A stretch of DNA of 64,000 bases from DATMQA01 sp035566895 (lineage in GTDB: Bacteria; Verrucomicrobiota; Verrucomicrobiia; Limisphaerales; UBA8199). The position numbers were made by a program, and so were the translations under genes. The notes under the pieces were generated by a model, which saw nothing but the letters and a program-made list of their open reading frames with translations, was not told the DNA's origin and ran no database searches. Shown here piece after piece: positions 44,284 to 53,767 of this stretch (positions are counted from its first letter, which is position 1; every line of letters starts with the position of its first letter). The stretch is taken from the NCBI GenBank assembly GCA_035566895.1, contig DATMQA010000146.1, positions 1-64,000 on the forward strand, read 5' to 3'.

Positions 44284-44384
44284 GAACGAAGGCCGAAATC
44301 CGAATTCCGAAGAATTTCCCTTGCGAAAAAGTCTCGGCTGCACGGATGCGATGCTTTTCGGCATTCAGATTTCGGCCTTCGTTC
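44284..44384. repeat. Inverted repeat between gltB and gltD
   Basis: GAACGAAGGCCGAAATC at 44284-44300 returns inverted at 44368-44384. Around it both arms continue imperfectly (CCGAAATCCGAA and CGGCATTCGGATTTCG). The transcript could fold into a stem between the two coding regions. Confidence 0.7.
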
Positions 44385-44419
44385 GGCATTCGGATTTCGC
44401 GTTTACAGATCATTACAGA

Positions 44420-47400
44420 TCAGCCGCCGCCGACGCGGGCCACGTCGCGGGCGTTTTCTTCGAAGGCGACCATGATGGCCTGGTCGCCGCTGAGGCCGGC
44501 ATCCTGGACTCTTTTCAACGATTGCAAGATGCGCTTGTAATCCTTGGGCATGACCTTGACGAATTTCGGCATGAGGCGCTCCCAATCGGCGAGGATGTTG
44601 GAGGCACGAGCGCTGCGGGTATAGGTCTGATGGCGCTGGACCATCTTCCAGACCTGTTCGATTTCGTCCGGGTCTTCGAGTTTTTCCAGGGCGACCATTT
44701 GCTGGTTGCAACGGCGCGGGAAATCGCCGGTCTCATCGAGCACGTAAGCGATACCGCCCGACATGCCGGCAGCGAAGTTGCGACCGGTAGGGCCGAGGAC
44801 CACCACGCGTCCGCCGGTCATGTACTCGCAGCCGTGGTCGCCGACGGACTCGACAACAGCGGTAATGCCGCTGTTGCGGACGCAGAAGCGTTCGCCCGCC
44901 ATGCCGCGCACGTAGGCTTCGCCGCTGGTCGCGCCATAGAAAGCGACATTTCCGATGATAATGTTTTCCTCGGGCACGAAGGTGGAAAGCTCCGGCGGGA
45001 AGACGATGATTTTGCCGCCCGACAGACCTTTGCCGAGGTAATCGTTGGCATCGCCTTCCAGGAAGAAGGTCAAGCCTTTGGGCATGAACGCACCGAAGCT
45101 TTGTCCAGCACTGCCGCTAAAATGCATTTCAATAGTGTCTTCGGGCAGGCCCTCGGCTCCCCATCGCCGGGTGACTTCGCTGCCGAGAATGGTGCCGACA
45201 ACGCGGTTGACATTACGGATGGGCAGCACCGCCATGACCTTCTCGCGCCGTTCGAGGGCCGGAGCGCAGAGGCGAAGCAGAACAGTATTGTCGAGCGACT
45301 TTTCGAGGCCATGGTCCTGGGGAATCTGGCAGAAACGTCCGACCGACGTCGGCACCTCGGGTTGAAAGAGAATCCTGCTGTAGTCCAGGCCCTTGGCCTT
45401 CCAATGGTCGACGGCTTTTTTAACTTCGAGGCGGTCGGAGCGTCCGATCATCTTGTTCATTTGGCGGAAACCAAGCTGGGCCATCAGTTCCCGGACCTCC
45501 TCGGCAATGAAACGCATGAAGTTAACCGCGTGTTCAGGCTGGCCGACGAACCGCTTACGCAGTTCGGGGTCCTGAGTGGCCACACCGACGGGACAGGTAT
45601 TCAAGTGGCAGACGCGCATCATGATGCAGCCCATGGCGACGAGGGGGCCAGTGGCGAAACCGAACTCTTCGGCGCCGAGCAACGCGGCGATCGCGACATC
45701 GCGACCGGTCTTCATCTGGCCATCGGTCTCGACAATGATGCGCGAACGAAGGTCGTTGAGAACGAGGGTTTGGTGGGTTTCCGCCAGGCCCAGTTCCCAC
45801 GGGATGCCGGCATGTTTGATTCCGGTCTGGGGCGAAGCGCCGGTGCCGCCATCATATCCGCTGATGAGGACAACATCGGCGTGGGCCTTGGCGACGCCGG
45901 CGGCAATGGTGCCAACGCCGACTTCAGCGACAAGCTTGACGCTGATGCGGGCGTGATGATTGGCGTTCTTGAGGTCGTGGATCAGTTCGGCCAAATCTTC
46001 AATCGAGTAGATATCATGGTGGGGCGGCGGAGAGATTAGGCCGACCCCGGGCGTGGAGAAGCGGACTTTGGCAATCCACGGATACACTTTTTGGCCCGGC
46101 AATTGGCCGCCTTCCCCTGGCTTTGCGCCCTGGGCCATTTTAATTTGGAGTTCTTTGGCTTTGACGAGGTACTGGCTGGTAACGCCGAAGCGACCGGAGG
46201 CGACTTGTTTGATCGCACTGTTTTTGGAATCGCCGTTTGGCAGCGGGACATACCGGGCCGGGTCTTCGCCACCTTCGCCAGTGTTGCTCTTGCCGCCAAT
46301 GCGGTTCATAGCAATCGCGAGGGTCTCATGGGCTTCCTGGCTGATCGAGCCGTAGCTCATCGCGCCGGACTTGAAGCGCTTCATAATGCTCTCAACTGAC
46401 TCGACTTCCTCGATCGGCACGGGCTTGACTTTTTTGAAGTCGAGCAAGCCACGCAAAGTCGCCAGGTTGCGGTTCTGTTCGTTGACCAGGCTGGAGTACT
46501 CTTTGAAAATTTTGTAGCTGCCGGTGCGGACGGCTGCCTGGAGTTTATGGATCGTCTGCGGGTTGAACAGGTGATACTCGCCGTCCTCGCGCCATTGATA
46601 CTGGCCGCCGGCATCCAGCACGTGGCCGTTGACGGGCCGGTCCGGGTACGCGCGCTGATGCCGGGTGAGAACTTCCTGGGCGATGGTGTCAACACCGACG
46701 CCTTCGACGCGGGAAGGAGTCCAGGTGAAGTACTTGTCGATAAAATCCTGTTTGAGACCAACCGCTTCGAAGATTTGCGCGCCCCAGTAACTCTGGATGG
46801 TCGAGATACCCATCTTCGAGATGACCTTGACGACGCCTTTCATACCTGCCTTAAGGTAATTTTTGCAGGCGGTCTTGTGGTCCATGCCGGTCAGGAGGCC
46901 CTGCCGAATCATGTCATCGAGGGTCTCGAAAGCGAGGTACGGATTGATGGCGCCGCAACCATAGCCGATGAGCAGCGCATAGTGGTGAACCTCACGCGGC
47001 TCACCCGATTCGAGCACCAGGCCCATGCGCGTGCGGGTGCCTTCGCGAATCAGGTGATGGTGGACACCGGCGACGGCGAGCAACGACGGGATAGGCGCCC
47101 ACTCCTGGTTGACGCCACGGTCGGAGAGGACGACGACGTTGTAGCCGTCCTTGATGGCCTTGTTGACCTTGTGGAACAAGCTGTTCATGGCTCGTTCGAG
47201 GCCGCCCGGGCCGTCGGCCACCTTGAACAGGATGGGCAAGGTAACGGATTTGAAGCCGGGCAGGTCCAGGTGCTTAAGTTTGGCAAACTCTTCGTTGGTG
47301 AGGATGGGCGATTTGAGCTCGATGAGCCGCGCGTGTTCGGGACCGGGCTTGAGCAGGTTGCGCTCTGAGCCAATGGCGGTCTCGGTGGACATGATGATTT

Positions 47401-49060
47401 CTTCGCGGATGCAGTCGATGGGCGGGTTGGTGACCTGGGCGAAGAGCTGCTTGAAATAGTTGAACAGCGGTTGGGACTTGTTCGAGAGGACCGCCAGCGG
47501 GGTGTCGGTACCCATGGAACCGACGGCCTCGGCGCCTTCGCGGGCCATGGGGGCCATGAGGATACGCAAGTCCTCGAAGGAATAGCCAAAGGCCTGCTGC
47601 CGCTGCGTAACCGTGTTGTGGTTCGGCTCGGGTAGAATGCCGGGGTCGGGCAGATCCGCCAGGCGGATGAGGTTCTCTTCCAGCCATGCGCGGTAAGGGT
47701 GCTGGGTAGCAATCTTGTGTTTGAGTTCCTCGTCAGCGACGATGCGGCCCTCTTCGGTGTCGATGAGGAACATGCGACCCGGCTGGAGCCGGCCCTTTTG
47801 CAGAACCCGGTCAGCGGGGACGTCCAGAACGCCAACCTCGCTACCCATGATGACGAGGTCGTCTTTAGTGACGTAATAGCGGGAGGGGCGCAGGCCATTG
47901 CGGTCGAGCACAGCGCCGATTTTCCTGCCGTCCGTGAAGGCGATGGAGGCAGGGCCATCCCAGGGTTCCATCAGGCAGGAGTGGTATTCGTAGAAGGCCT
48001 TTTTCTCCGAGCTCATGCTCTCGTGCTTGGTCCACGGCTCGGGGATCATCATCATCATGGCGTGCGGCAACGAACGGCCAGCCAGGACGAGCAGCTCCAG
48101 GCAATTGTCGAACATGGCGGAATCGCTGCCGTCCGTGCAGACGATCGGCAAAACCTTTTTGATGTCGTCGCCGAAGAGGTCGGACTCGAACATCGCCTGG
48201 CGCGCATGCATCCAGTTGATGTTGCCGCGCAGGGTGTTGATCTCCCCGTTGTGCGCCATGTAGCGATAAGGGTGGGCGCGATTCCAGCTTGGGAAGGTGT
48301 TGGTGCTGAAACGGGAGTGGACCAGGGCCAGGGCGGATTCCATCGCCGGATGCGACAGGTCGGGATAATACTCGCGCAGTTGCGTGGTCAGTAGCATGCC
48401 CTTATAAACCACCGTCTTGAAGGACAGGCTGGAGAAGTAAAAGAAATCGCCGCCCTTGATTTTGCCCGAGTAACAGATGGCGTTTTCGGCGCGCTTGCGG
48501 ATGACGTAGAGTTTACGCTCGAAGGCCATGTCATCGGCGAGCTTGGAGCTGCGGCCGATGAAGACCTGGCGCATGAACGGCTCGGAGGCTTTGGCGGTGG
48601 CCCCGAGCGAACCATTATTGGTCGGGATCGTGCGCCAGCCGAGGAGCTTCTGGCCTTCTTCGGCGACGATACCGGCAAAGGCCCTCTCGCACTCGGCGCG
48701 TTGGGCGGCGTCGCGCGGGAGGAAGACCATGCCCACGCCGTAATCGCCGGCCGAGGGGAGCCGGACGCGGGCTTCTTTGGCGACGAGCCGCAAGAACTCA
48801 TGCGGGGGCTGGATGAGGATGCCGGCGCCGTCGCCGGTATTAGCCTCGCAGCCGCAGGCGCCGCGGTGATCGAGATTCAGCAGAACCTGAAGGGCGTTCT
48901 GGATAATGCCATGGGATTTCCGGCCCTTGATATTGACGACAAAGCCCACCCCGCAGGACTCATGCTCAAACTGCGGGTCATAAAGGCCCTGTTTGCCAGG
49001 GGGCCGGCTGCGCCGGTCCTGGCCGTCATCGCTGTTCATATCAGATTCGTTGCTGGTCAT
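44420..49060 (-). CDS. gltB: Glutamate synthase large subunit GltB
   Basis: 1,546 residues. Features in order: a 35-residue propeptide-like leader, catalytic N-terminal nucleophile Cys in HESCGVGFVV, class II glutamine amidotransferase domain to about 430, central domain, FMN-binding synthase domain near 880-1270 with GYDGGTGASPQTG, the 3Fe-4S cluster CIMMRVCHLNTCPVGV near 1140, and the C-terminal beta-helix domain (GSAGQSFGAFMPKG, GYV--G-AGERFCVRNSG). It transfers the amide of glutamine to 2-oxoglutarate using electrons from GltD. Nitrogen-limited ammonium assimilation is its normal role. The start MTSNESDMNSDD lies at the normal distance from Cys36. Confidence 0.97.
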   Translation of the reverse strand: MTSNESDMNSDDGQDRRSRPPGKQGLYDPQFEHESCGVGFVVNIKGRKSHGIIQNALQVLLNLDHRGACGCEANTGDGAGILIQPPHEFLRLVAKEARVRLPSAGDYGVGMVFLPRDAAQRAECERAFAGIVAEEGQKLLGWRTIPTNNGSLGATAKASEPFMRQVFIGRSSKLADDMAFERKLYVIRKRAENAICYSGKIKGGDFFYFSSLSFKTVVYKGMLLTTQLREYYPDLSHPAMESALALVHSRFSTNTFPSWNRAHPYRYMAHNGEINTLRGNINWMHARQAMFESDLFGDDIKKVLPIVCTDGSDSAMFDNCLELLVLAGRSLPHAMMMMIPEPWTKHESMSSEKKAFYEYHSCLMEPWDGPASIAFTDGRKIGAVLDRNGLRPSRYYVTKDDLVIMGSEVGVLDVPADRVLQKGRLQPGRMFLIDTEEGRIVADEELKHKIATQHPYRAWLEENLIRLADLPDPGILPEPNHNTVTQRQQAFGYSFEDLRILMAPMAREGAEAVGSMGTDTPLAVLSNKSQPLFNYFKQLFAQVTNPPIDCIREEIIMSTETAIGSERNLLKPGPEHARLIELKSPILTNEEFAKLKHLDLPGFKSVTLPILFKVADGPGGLERAMNSLFHKVNKAIKDGYNVVVLSDRGVNQEWAPIPSLLAVAGVHHHLIREGTRTRMGLVLESGEPREVHHYALLIGYGCGAINPYLAFETLDDMIRQGLLTGMDHKTACKNYLKAGMKGVVKVISKMGISTIQSYWGAQIFEAVGLKQDFIDKYFTWTPSRVEGVGVDTIAQEVLTRHQRAYPDRPVNGHVLDAGGQYQWREDGEYHLFNPQTIHKLQAAVRTGSYKIFKEYSSLVNEQNRNLATLRGLLDFKKVKPVPIEEVESVESIMKRFKSGAMSYGSISQEAHETLAIAMNRIGGKSNTGEGGEDPARYVPLPNGDSKNSAIKQVASGRFGVTSQYLVKAKELQIKMAQGAKPGEGGQLPGQKVYPWIAKVRFSTPGVGLISPPPHHDIYSIEDLAELIHDLKNANHHARISVKLVAEVGVGTIAAGVAKAHADVVLISGYDGGTGASPQTGIKHAGIPWELGLAETHQTLVLNDLRSRIIVETDGQMKTGRDVAIAALLGAEEFGFATGPLVAMGCIMMRVCHLNTCPVGVATQDPELRKRFVGQPEHAVNFMRFIAEEVRELMAQLGFRQMNKMIGRSDRLEVKKAVDHWKAKGLDYSRILFQPEVPTSVGRFCQIPQDHGLEKSLDNTVLLRLCAPALERREKVMAVLPIRNVNRVVGTILGSEVTRRWGAEGLPEDTIEMHFSGSAGQSFGAFMPKGLTFFLEGDANDYLGKGLSGGKIIVFPPELSTFVPEENIIIGNVAFYGATSGEAYVRGMAGERFCVRNSGITAVVESVGDHGCEYMTGGRVVVLGPTGRNFAAGMSGGIAYVLDETGDFPRRCNQQMVALEKLEDPDEIEQVWKMVQRHQTYTRSARASNILADWERLMPKFVKVMPKDYKRILQSLKRVQDAGLSGDQAIMVAFEENARDVARVGGG

Positions 49061-49255
49061 TCTCAGGAGAGTTCACTGTCTCCAGGGTCGTTCAAACTAA
49101 AATTTAAATAGTCTGTACTCGAATCGTTCGTGGATGCAATATTTCATTTTACAAATTTTAGCGTATAGTAAAGGAAAAACACGGCCCGTTCGTCCACGCA
49201 TTGACAAAGCAACCTTTATTCAAGCAGACTTCTTATAGAATGAGTCGGTTTTAGG

Positions 49256-49825
49256 TTGAAAAGAATATCTCCAGGCTTGCTGCTCTTGCCGCTGTTGATC
49301 ACTGGGTGTCGGTCGCTGGATGCGCGGCGATATCCGACGGCAAAGGAATGGAATGACGCGCATGGCGGGACCAACGCGGCCTGGCATAGCGTGCGGATGG
49401 TGACGTCCCCGGACCCGCCGAGCTTTCATTGGTATCAAAAGGCAAACCCGATCTGGTGGCTCAAAAACAACGAGGACCCGGTTCCGCCCGAAGATTATCT
49501 GCCCGGGAAACGGGCTAGAAAATTGAAGTGGAACACCCGGAATTCGTGCCATAACTTTGATTTTTATGTCATCGGAGTCTCGGATCGTGAGACCGTCCGA
49601 AGCGGAAAATATCCGGAGTCCATTGGAAATCCGCATGGCGGATGGAATATCGCAGTAACAAAGTACAAGAGATTGCGACTGCTGTTTGTGTCATACAAAA
49701 GCCAGCATGTGGAGTTTTATCTGGGCTGGCGCGAGCGCGGCAATTTCGGCGCGAAATTCAATATCAGGAAAAGCAAGCCCGGGCAGGATAGTCCAACGCT
49801 GGCAGACAACCGGCCCCCGCAATAA
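49256..49825 (+). CDS. Lipoprotein of unknown function
   Basis: 189 residues starting at a TTG codon. Signal peptide with lipobox (LLLLPLLITGC) gives a lipidated cysteine near residue 18. The mature part is tryptophan-rich (AAWHSV, FHWYQKANPIWWLKNN) and ends with a beta-rich region (HVEFYLGWRERGNFGAKFN). TTGACA at 49201 and TATAGA at 49234 are present upstream but 27 bases apart, too far for a normal promoter. Converges with the small lipoprotein gene. No recognised domain. Confidence 0.7.
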   Translation: MKRISPGLLLLPLLITGCRSLDARRYPTAKEWNDAHGGTNAAWHSVRMVTSPDPPSFHWYQKANPIWWLKNNEDPVPPEDYLPGKRARKLKWNTRNSCHNFDFYVIGVSDRETVRSGKYPESIGNPHGGWNIAVTKYKRLRLLFVSYKSQHVEFYLGWRERGNFGAKFNIRKSKPGQDSPTLADNRPPQ

Positions 49826-49857
49826 AGTTGCCCACGACTACGAGGCTCGGGCGCAGC

Positions 49858-50184
49858 TCATTCTTTGACGAGTTTGACCTCCTGCGTCGCGAGGTCGATG
49901 GCCCATTTCATGCCAAGCGGCGTGCGGGGGACACTGTCAAGCCGGGCGTGGGAGAACTCGGCAAAGTCTTTGGGCAAGCGGCCATTCTGCTGGACGAAGA
50001 TGCGGAGTTGACCAGTCATGAAGGCATCCACTTGCCCGTCCAGGGGCTGCGGTTGAGCAGTTTCTGCGGCAGCAGGCTGGGCCTGCGTTTCGGGCGTAGC
50101 GGCCGGAGGAGCGGATTGTTTGTGGCCGCAGGAGGTCGGGGCCAACAGCAGAGCGACCGACACAATAACCAGGAATCGAGTCAT
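49858..50184 (-). CDS. Small lipoprotein paired with prepilin-like gene
   Basis: 108 residues. Lipobox LAPTSC near residue 19 (MTRFLVIVSVALLLAPTSC), then an Ala/Pro/Gln-rich linker and a short domain (FMTGQLRIFVQQNGRLPKDFAEFSH, VPRTPLGMKWAIDLATQEVKLV). The QLR-FV-QNGRLPKDFAEF segment is typical of small proteins found next to H-X9-DG prepilin genes in Verrucomicrobia. The gene follows the prepilin-like gene by 17 bases, so the two are probably one operon and the lipoprotein may attach the pilin-like product to the envelope. Confidence 0.75.
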   Translation of the reverse strand: MTRFLVIVSVALLLAPTSCGHKQSAPPAATPETQAQPAAAETAQPQPLDGQVDAFMTGQLRIFVQQNGRLPKDFAEFSHARLDSVPRTPLGMKWAIDLATQEVKLVKE

Positions 50185-50201
50185 AGTATCTCGGGCTGTT
50201 T

Positions 50202-51005
50202 CTAAGGAGCGCGGGTGGGGTCGAGGTTGATGTAAATGCCGGCAGCGTCCTGAGCGAGCCAGAATTTAGGAAGGACCGGTTCGACATGACCATCGACGAA
50301 GCCCGCGATGCCGCGTTTGTTATGGCGGATCGTGATGCTGTCGCCGGTGGCCAGAAAGCGCCCATCATTGATGATCGAGGAGCCGGTATTGTTGGGTTGG
50401 TAGCTTTCGGCAGCGGAGTGACTGGCTTGCTCTTCGGCGAACATGATTTTGTGAGAAGCGCCAAGGACGGCAGTGATTTTAAAAACGTGAGCGACCGTAC
50501 CATCAACAATCGTGGTGAGACCTGGGTAGAAGGTGCCGTCGGGACCGTAACTGGTCATAGTATAGCTATACATGTAGGGGCCCGGGTCGCTGCCGGGAGG
50601 ACCCCCGTCGGCGATGCGCGCGGAATTGTCCCAGTCCATTGGGCACCTGAATAGGTTGCTGTTGATGACACCCAAACCAGTAACGATCGGGCTTTTCGTG
50701 ACGTCCGGGTAACCCGGGGCCAAGCGCCAGTAAATCCAGTCCTCTTTATGGTAGCCATAGGTGGCGCGTGAGGCGCACGCGGCGAACTCCCCGCGGTTTT
50801 CGTCCAGGTACATCTGGTTGCCCAGGATGAGCTGTTTGATGTTGCTGATGCAGCGGACCTGCGCCGCCTTTTGCTTGGCACGGCTGAGGGCGGGCAACAG
50901 CATCGCGGCCAGGATGGCAATGATGGCGATGACAACGAGCAACTCGATTAGGGTGAAGCCGGCGCGGCGGCCGCTCCGGGCCGAGAAGTGTATCGTTTGT
51001 TTCAT
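50202..51005 (-). CDS. Prepilin-like protein with H-X9-DG C-terminal motif
   Basis: 267 residues. Basic leader (SARSGRRAG) and cleavage/methylation segment FTLIELLVVIAIIAILAAML, followed by the helical stalk (LSRAKQKAAQVRCISNIKQL). Tail has H-X9-DG (IRHNKRGIAGFVDGH). It resembles the other prepilin-like protein at 14334. The ATG at 51005 fits the leader length; the frame is open further up to 51128 without family character. A TATAAA-like sequence at 51155-51160 (minus strand) with TTGACG 15 bases upstream is a possible but short-spaced promoter. Confidence 0.88.
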   Translation of the reverse strand: MKQTIHFSARSGRRAGFTLIELLVVIAIIAILAAMLLPALSRAKQKAAQVRCISNIKQLILGNQMYLDENRGEFAACASRATYGYHKEDWIYWRLAPGYPDVTKSPIVTGLGVINSNLFRCPMDWDNSARIADGGPPGSDPGPYMYSYTMTSYGPDGTFYPGLTTIVDGTVAHVFKITAVLGASHKIMFAEEQASHSAAESYQPNNTGSSIINDGRFLATGDSITIRHNKRGIAGFVDGHVEPVLPKFWLAQDAAGIYINLDPTRAP

Positions 51006-51448
51006 AAAGCGCGTGGCAGGCTCGATTGGGCCATGTTTGGCGGTCGCGTTCGTCTGCCCGGGAGAGCGGATGACGGTTCCCGCGCCCAGCCTGGAAGTTT
51101 GGACGGCCCGCTGGCTCACGCCGAGCATAAAACAGTGTAAAAGCTGGTTTCCTTTTTATACTTTTTGAGTCATCACGTCAAGTATATTTTTGGCTTATGG
51201 CGGCGAGCCGACGTGCCCCCCTGCCTCTCAAATCTCGAATCTCAATTTCTCTGATTATTCTCGACAACAATTCGAACCTCTGCCTTCCTAAACCCATGGA
51301 AACAGGCAGGCTTACCGAAATCAATCGTGCACAAAACTCCTCCTGTCCACCGTCAGACAGCTTCCGTCGCACAATATATAGTAGAGGTCGCGACATGAAG
51401 TTGCGGCCGTCACTGCTTAACAAAATGAATAGTTCATGATTAAGCCCT
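51006..51448. other. Intergenic region before the group II intron
   Basis: About 440 bases without a convincing gene. The stretch 51178-51440 has a lower GC content than the neighbourhood, and its short open frames on both strands have poor codon use. The promoter of the prepilin-like gene probably lies in the first 180 bases. Confidence 0.4.
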
Positions 51449-52166
51449 GTGTCTCGCCACAGGTATTCTACGGAAGCAGGCGCCCGACGCGCTGCGTCGT
51501 GGGGTCTGGAGCCTTCCGGACAATGGAGCCAAACCTGGGAGTCTCAATCCGGGGGAGGCGCTAGAATTGGATGACAGGGTCAAAACTAAATGAACGCTCG
51601 CAAGCATCGTTAATGTAAACAAGCCAAACGAGACTGGTTAAGGCTTGGACCAAAAGGTAAGCAGTCAGGCTCGGGCGTTCCTCTATCGCCCAACGCGTAG
51701 CGTAGCACTGCCGGTGTACAGAGCGGACCTAAATCATCCCGTGACGACCGCAGAACATGGAAACGCTGTTAACCCCGCCCGGTTCGCAACCGGGCAGACC
51801 TTACCGCAAGGCGGGTCGAGGGGACACAGCCTTGGGAGGACCGAAGAAGCTAAGGCCGGCGGCAATGCGCTGGATATGCCCACGTCGGTCTGGTCCGAAA
51901 CGGCAAGAAAGCACGTGGAACCGCTTTTACCGGGAAAAGCAAATGACGACCAACGCCCGTTGGTTGATGCGTCCTGAGGCCTGTAGTCCAAGTCCCACGG
52001 GTTATAGCGGCCACCTACCAGTATTGCCAAGCGGGGCTTGCCCCGCGGGTCGACCCAAAGTGACAGAGGGTCGGCTTTATGAGGGCTCGAGCCGTATGAA
52101 GGGAAACTTTCACGTACGGTTCTTAGGGGGCGCGGGCGGGTAACCGCCTGCGCCTACCCGGCGCAC
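51449..52166 (+). mobile_element. Group II intron RNA without reverse transcriptase gene
   Basis: A segment of about 720 bases ends in a canonical group II domain V and a domain VI stem, listed separately. Upstream are segments typical of domain I and its neighbours: GGAAACGCTGTTAACCCC, ACTTTACCGCAAGG-like CCTTACCGCAAGGCG, GCAAACG-type loops and the purine-rich stretch around 51840-51870. The 5' end is put at GTGTCTCG (51449), the nearest match to the GTGYG start consensus; this end is uncertain by tens of bases. No open frame of the size of an intron-encoded protein (about 400-600 codons) lies inside or next to it, so it would need a maturase from elsewhere or be a fossil. It sits between two genes, not inside one. 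Confidence 0.8.
52089..52162 (+). ncRNA. Group II intron domains V and VI
   Basis: Domain V is 52089-52123: the lower stem pairs GAGCCGTA with TACGGTTC, the upper stem TGAAGG pairs with CTTTCA around a GAAA tetraloop, and the AGC catalytic triad and the two-base bulge are in place. Domain VI follows: GGCGCGGGCGG (52130-52140) pairs with CCGCCTGCGCC (52144-52154), with a four-base loop. The A at 52156 in CCTACCC is the likely branch-point A, about 7-10 bases before the expected 3' splice site. Confidence 0.9.
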
Positions 52167-52557
52167 TGTCGCCAACTGCCGCCGGCGCCGAAAACAGACA
52201 ACCGCACAACCAAACATGAAACCCCAGCCTCCATACCACCCCGGGCGCCTACACTCCTCTGCCGCAGGCTCGTCATTTTGCCTGCCGTTCGCCCCCATCC
52301 AAACTTTGGCCGCGATCGCGGCCTTAACCTTCTTTAAGACTAAAACAAATTATTCCTGAATTTAGTTCGACCACCAGATGGCCCTGGGCCGCTCATATCA
52401 GAAGAGTCAAAGTTGAGCAGCAAGGCGCCCAATTCACATTCTGCCCTGGACGCCGGGGCGCCACGCGGTTCCCATATCGGACTCTACCAGCCGGGCGCAG
52501 TGAGAGCGACGGTTCGGAGGTGATCATTCCAGATACACGCCTTTCAGCCTCAAATTT
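52167..52557. other. Intergenic region after the group II intron
   Basis: About 390 bases without recognised gene. Only short open frames of poor composition. The upstream region of the XylR-type gene probably contains its promoter, but no clear elements stand out. Confidence 0.4.
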
Positions 52558-53706
52558 ATGCCGGCCACCAGACATGTTGCCTTATTGATTGAGGCGACCA
52601 ACGCCTATGCACGCGGGTTGCTGCACGGGGTGGCGCAATACACGCATGATCGGGGCAGTTGGACGATTTATTTCGAACCGCATGCGCCCGACGAGCCGCC
52701 GCCCAAGTGGCTCAAAAACTGGAAAGGCGACGGCATCCTGGCGCGGATTGGCAACCGGCGGGCGGCCCGGGCGGTGCTGGAACTGGGAATGCCGGTGGTG
52801 GAGTTGCGGCGGATTCTGACGCTGAGCGGGATTCCGTCGATCGGTCCGGATAACCAGGCAGTGGCCCGCATCGCGGCCGACCACCTGCGCGAGCGTGGCT
52901 TTCGGCATTTTGGCTTTTGCGGCTTCGCCCGGGGGCACGACCCGCCCCTGGACCATCGGGCGGAGTGTTTTGAGCGATACCTTGAAGCCGCCGGGCTTTC
53001 GTGCAGCGTTTTTGAGGCGGAACGCAACGCGGGATTGAGAAAGGAACAGGCCCGGATGGTCCGCTGGCTGCGCTCGCTACCCAAGCCAGCGCGGGTGATG
53101 ACCTGCAATGACACGCGCGGGTTGCAAGTGTTGCGGGCGTGCGTAGGAGCGGGCATCCCGGTACCCGACCACATTGCGGTGATTGGAGCGGGGAACGACG
53201 ATTGCATCTGCAGCCTCTCGAACCCCTCATTGACCAGCGTCGATTTGGGGCCGGAAGCGATTGGGTATGAAGCAGCGGGGTTGCTGGACCGGTTGATGAG
53301 CGGGCGGAAGGCGCCGGCGCCTGAGCTCCATGTGCCGCCGCGGGGGATCGTGACCCGGCTATCGACCGACGTGCTGGCCACCGATGATCTGGCGGTGTCG
53401 CAGGCGGTTGGTTTTATCCGCCACCATGCCTGTGAGGATATCCTGGTGAGCGACGTGCTGGGCCACGTGCGCCTATCGCGTTCGGCCCTCGAGCCACGCT
53501 TGAAACGGGTGCTGGGGCGGACGATTCACCAGGAAATCCAGCACGTGCGCCTGGAGCGAGTCAAGACGCTGCTCTCCACGACGGACGTCCCGACCAAGCA
53601 GATCGGCGCGCAGACGGGATTTCATTCGGTGCAGTATCTGGCGCGGGTTTTTCGCAAGAGCACAGGGCACACAACGGCCGGGTATCGCAAGAAGATGAGA
53701 AGGTAA
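52558..53706 (+). CDS. XylR-type sugar-responsive transcription regulator
   Basis: 382 residues. The N-terminal 270 residues have the periplasmic-binding-protein fold seen in LacI-type sensors (VALLIEATNAYARGLLHGVAQY, GIPSIGPDN, HFGFCGFARG, SVDLGPEAIGYEAA). The C-terminal 110 residues form an AraC-type pair of helix-turn-helix motifs (SDVLGHVRLSRSALEPRLKRVLG, TKQIGAQTGFHSVQYLARVFRKSTG). This fusion is the XylR arrangement, in which a bound sugar switches an AraC-type DNA-binding domain. It converges with the sugar-acid operon and is the likely regulator of it or of the nearby glycosidases. Confidence 0.93.
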   Translation: MPATRHVALLIEATNAYARGLLHGVAQYTHDRGSWTIYFEPHAPDEPPPKWLKNWKGDGILARIGNRRAARAVLELGMPVVELRRILTLSGIPSIGPDNQAVARIAADHLRERGFRHFGFCGFARGHDPPLDHRAECFERYLEAAGLSCSVFEAERNAGLRKEQARMVRWLRSLPKPARVMTCNDTRGLQVLRACVGAGIPVPDHIAVIGAGNDDCICSLSNPSLTSVDLGPEAIGYEAAGLLDRLMSGRKAPAPELHVPPRGIVTRLSTDVLATDDLAVSQAVGFIRHHACEDILVSDVLGHVRLSRSALEPRLKRVLGRTIHQEIQHVRLERVKTLLSTTDVPTKQIGAQTGFHSVQYLARVFRKSTGHTTAGYRKKMRR

Positions 53707-53767
53707 TCAAAACACCAAACACCAACCTCCTCCTCCTTAAGATAAAATCGGGTGGGAGAATCGGCAG

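Noticed and set aside
49201..49239. TTGACA and TATAGA before the lipoprotein gene as a promoter
   Set aside because: They are 27 bases apart, outside the range for a sigma-70 type promoter.
51178..51439. Two overlapping small open frames of about 80 codons on opposite strands
   Set aside because: Codon use and composition are poor, and the region is unusually low in GC.
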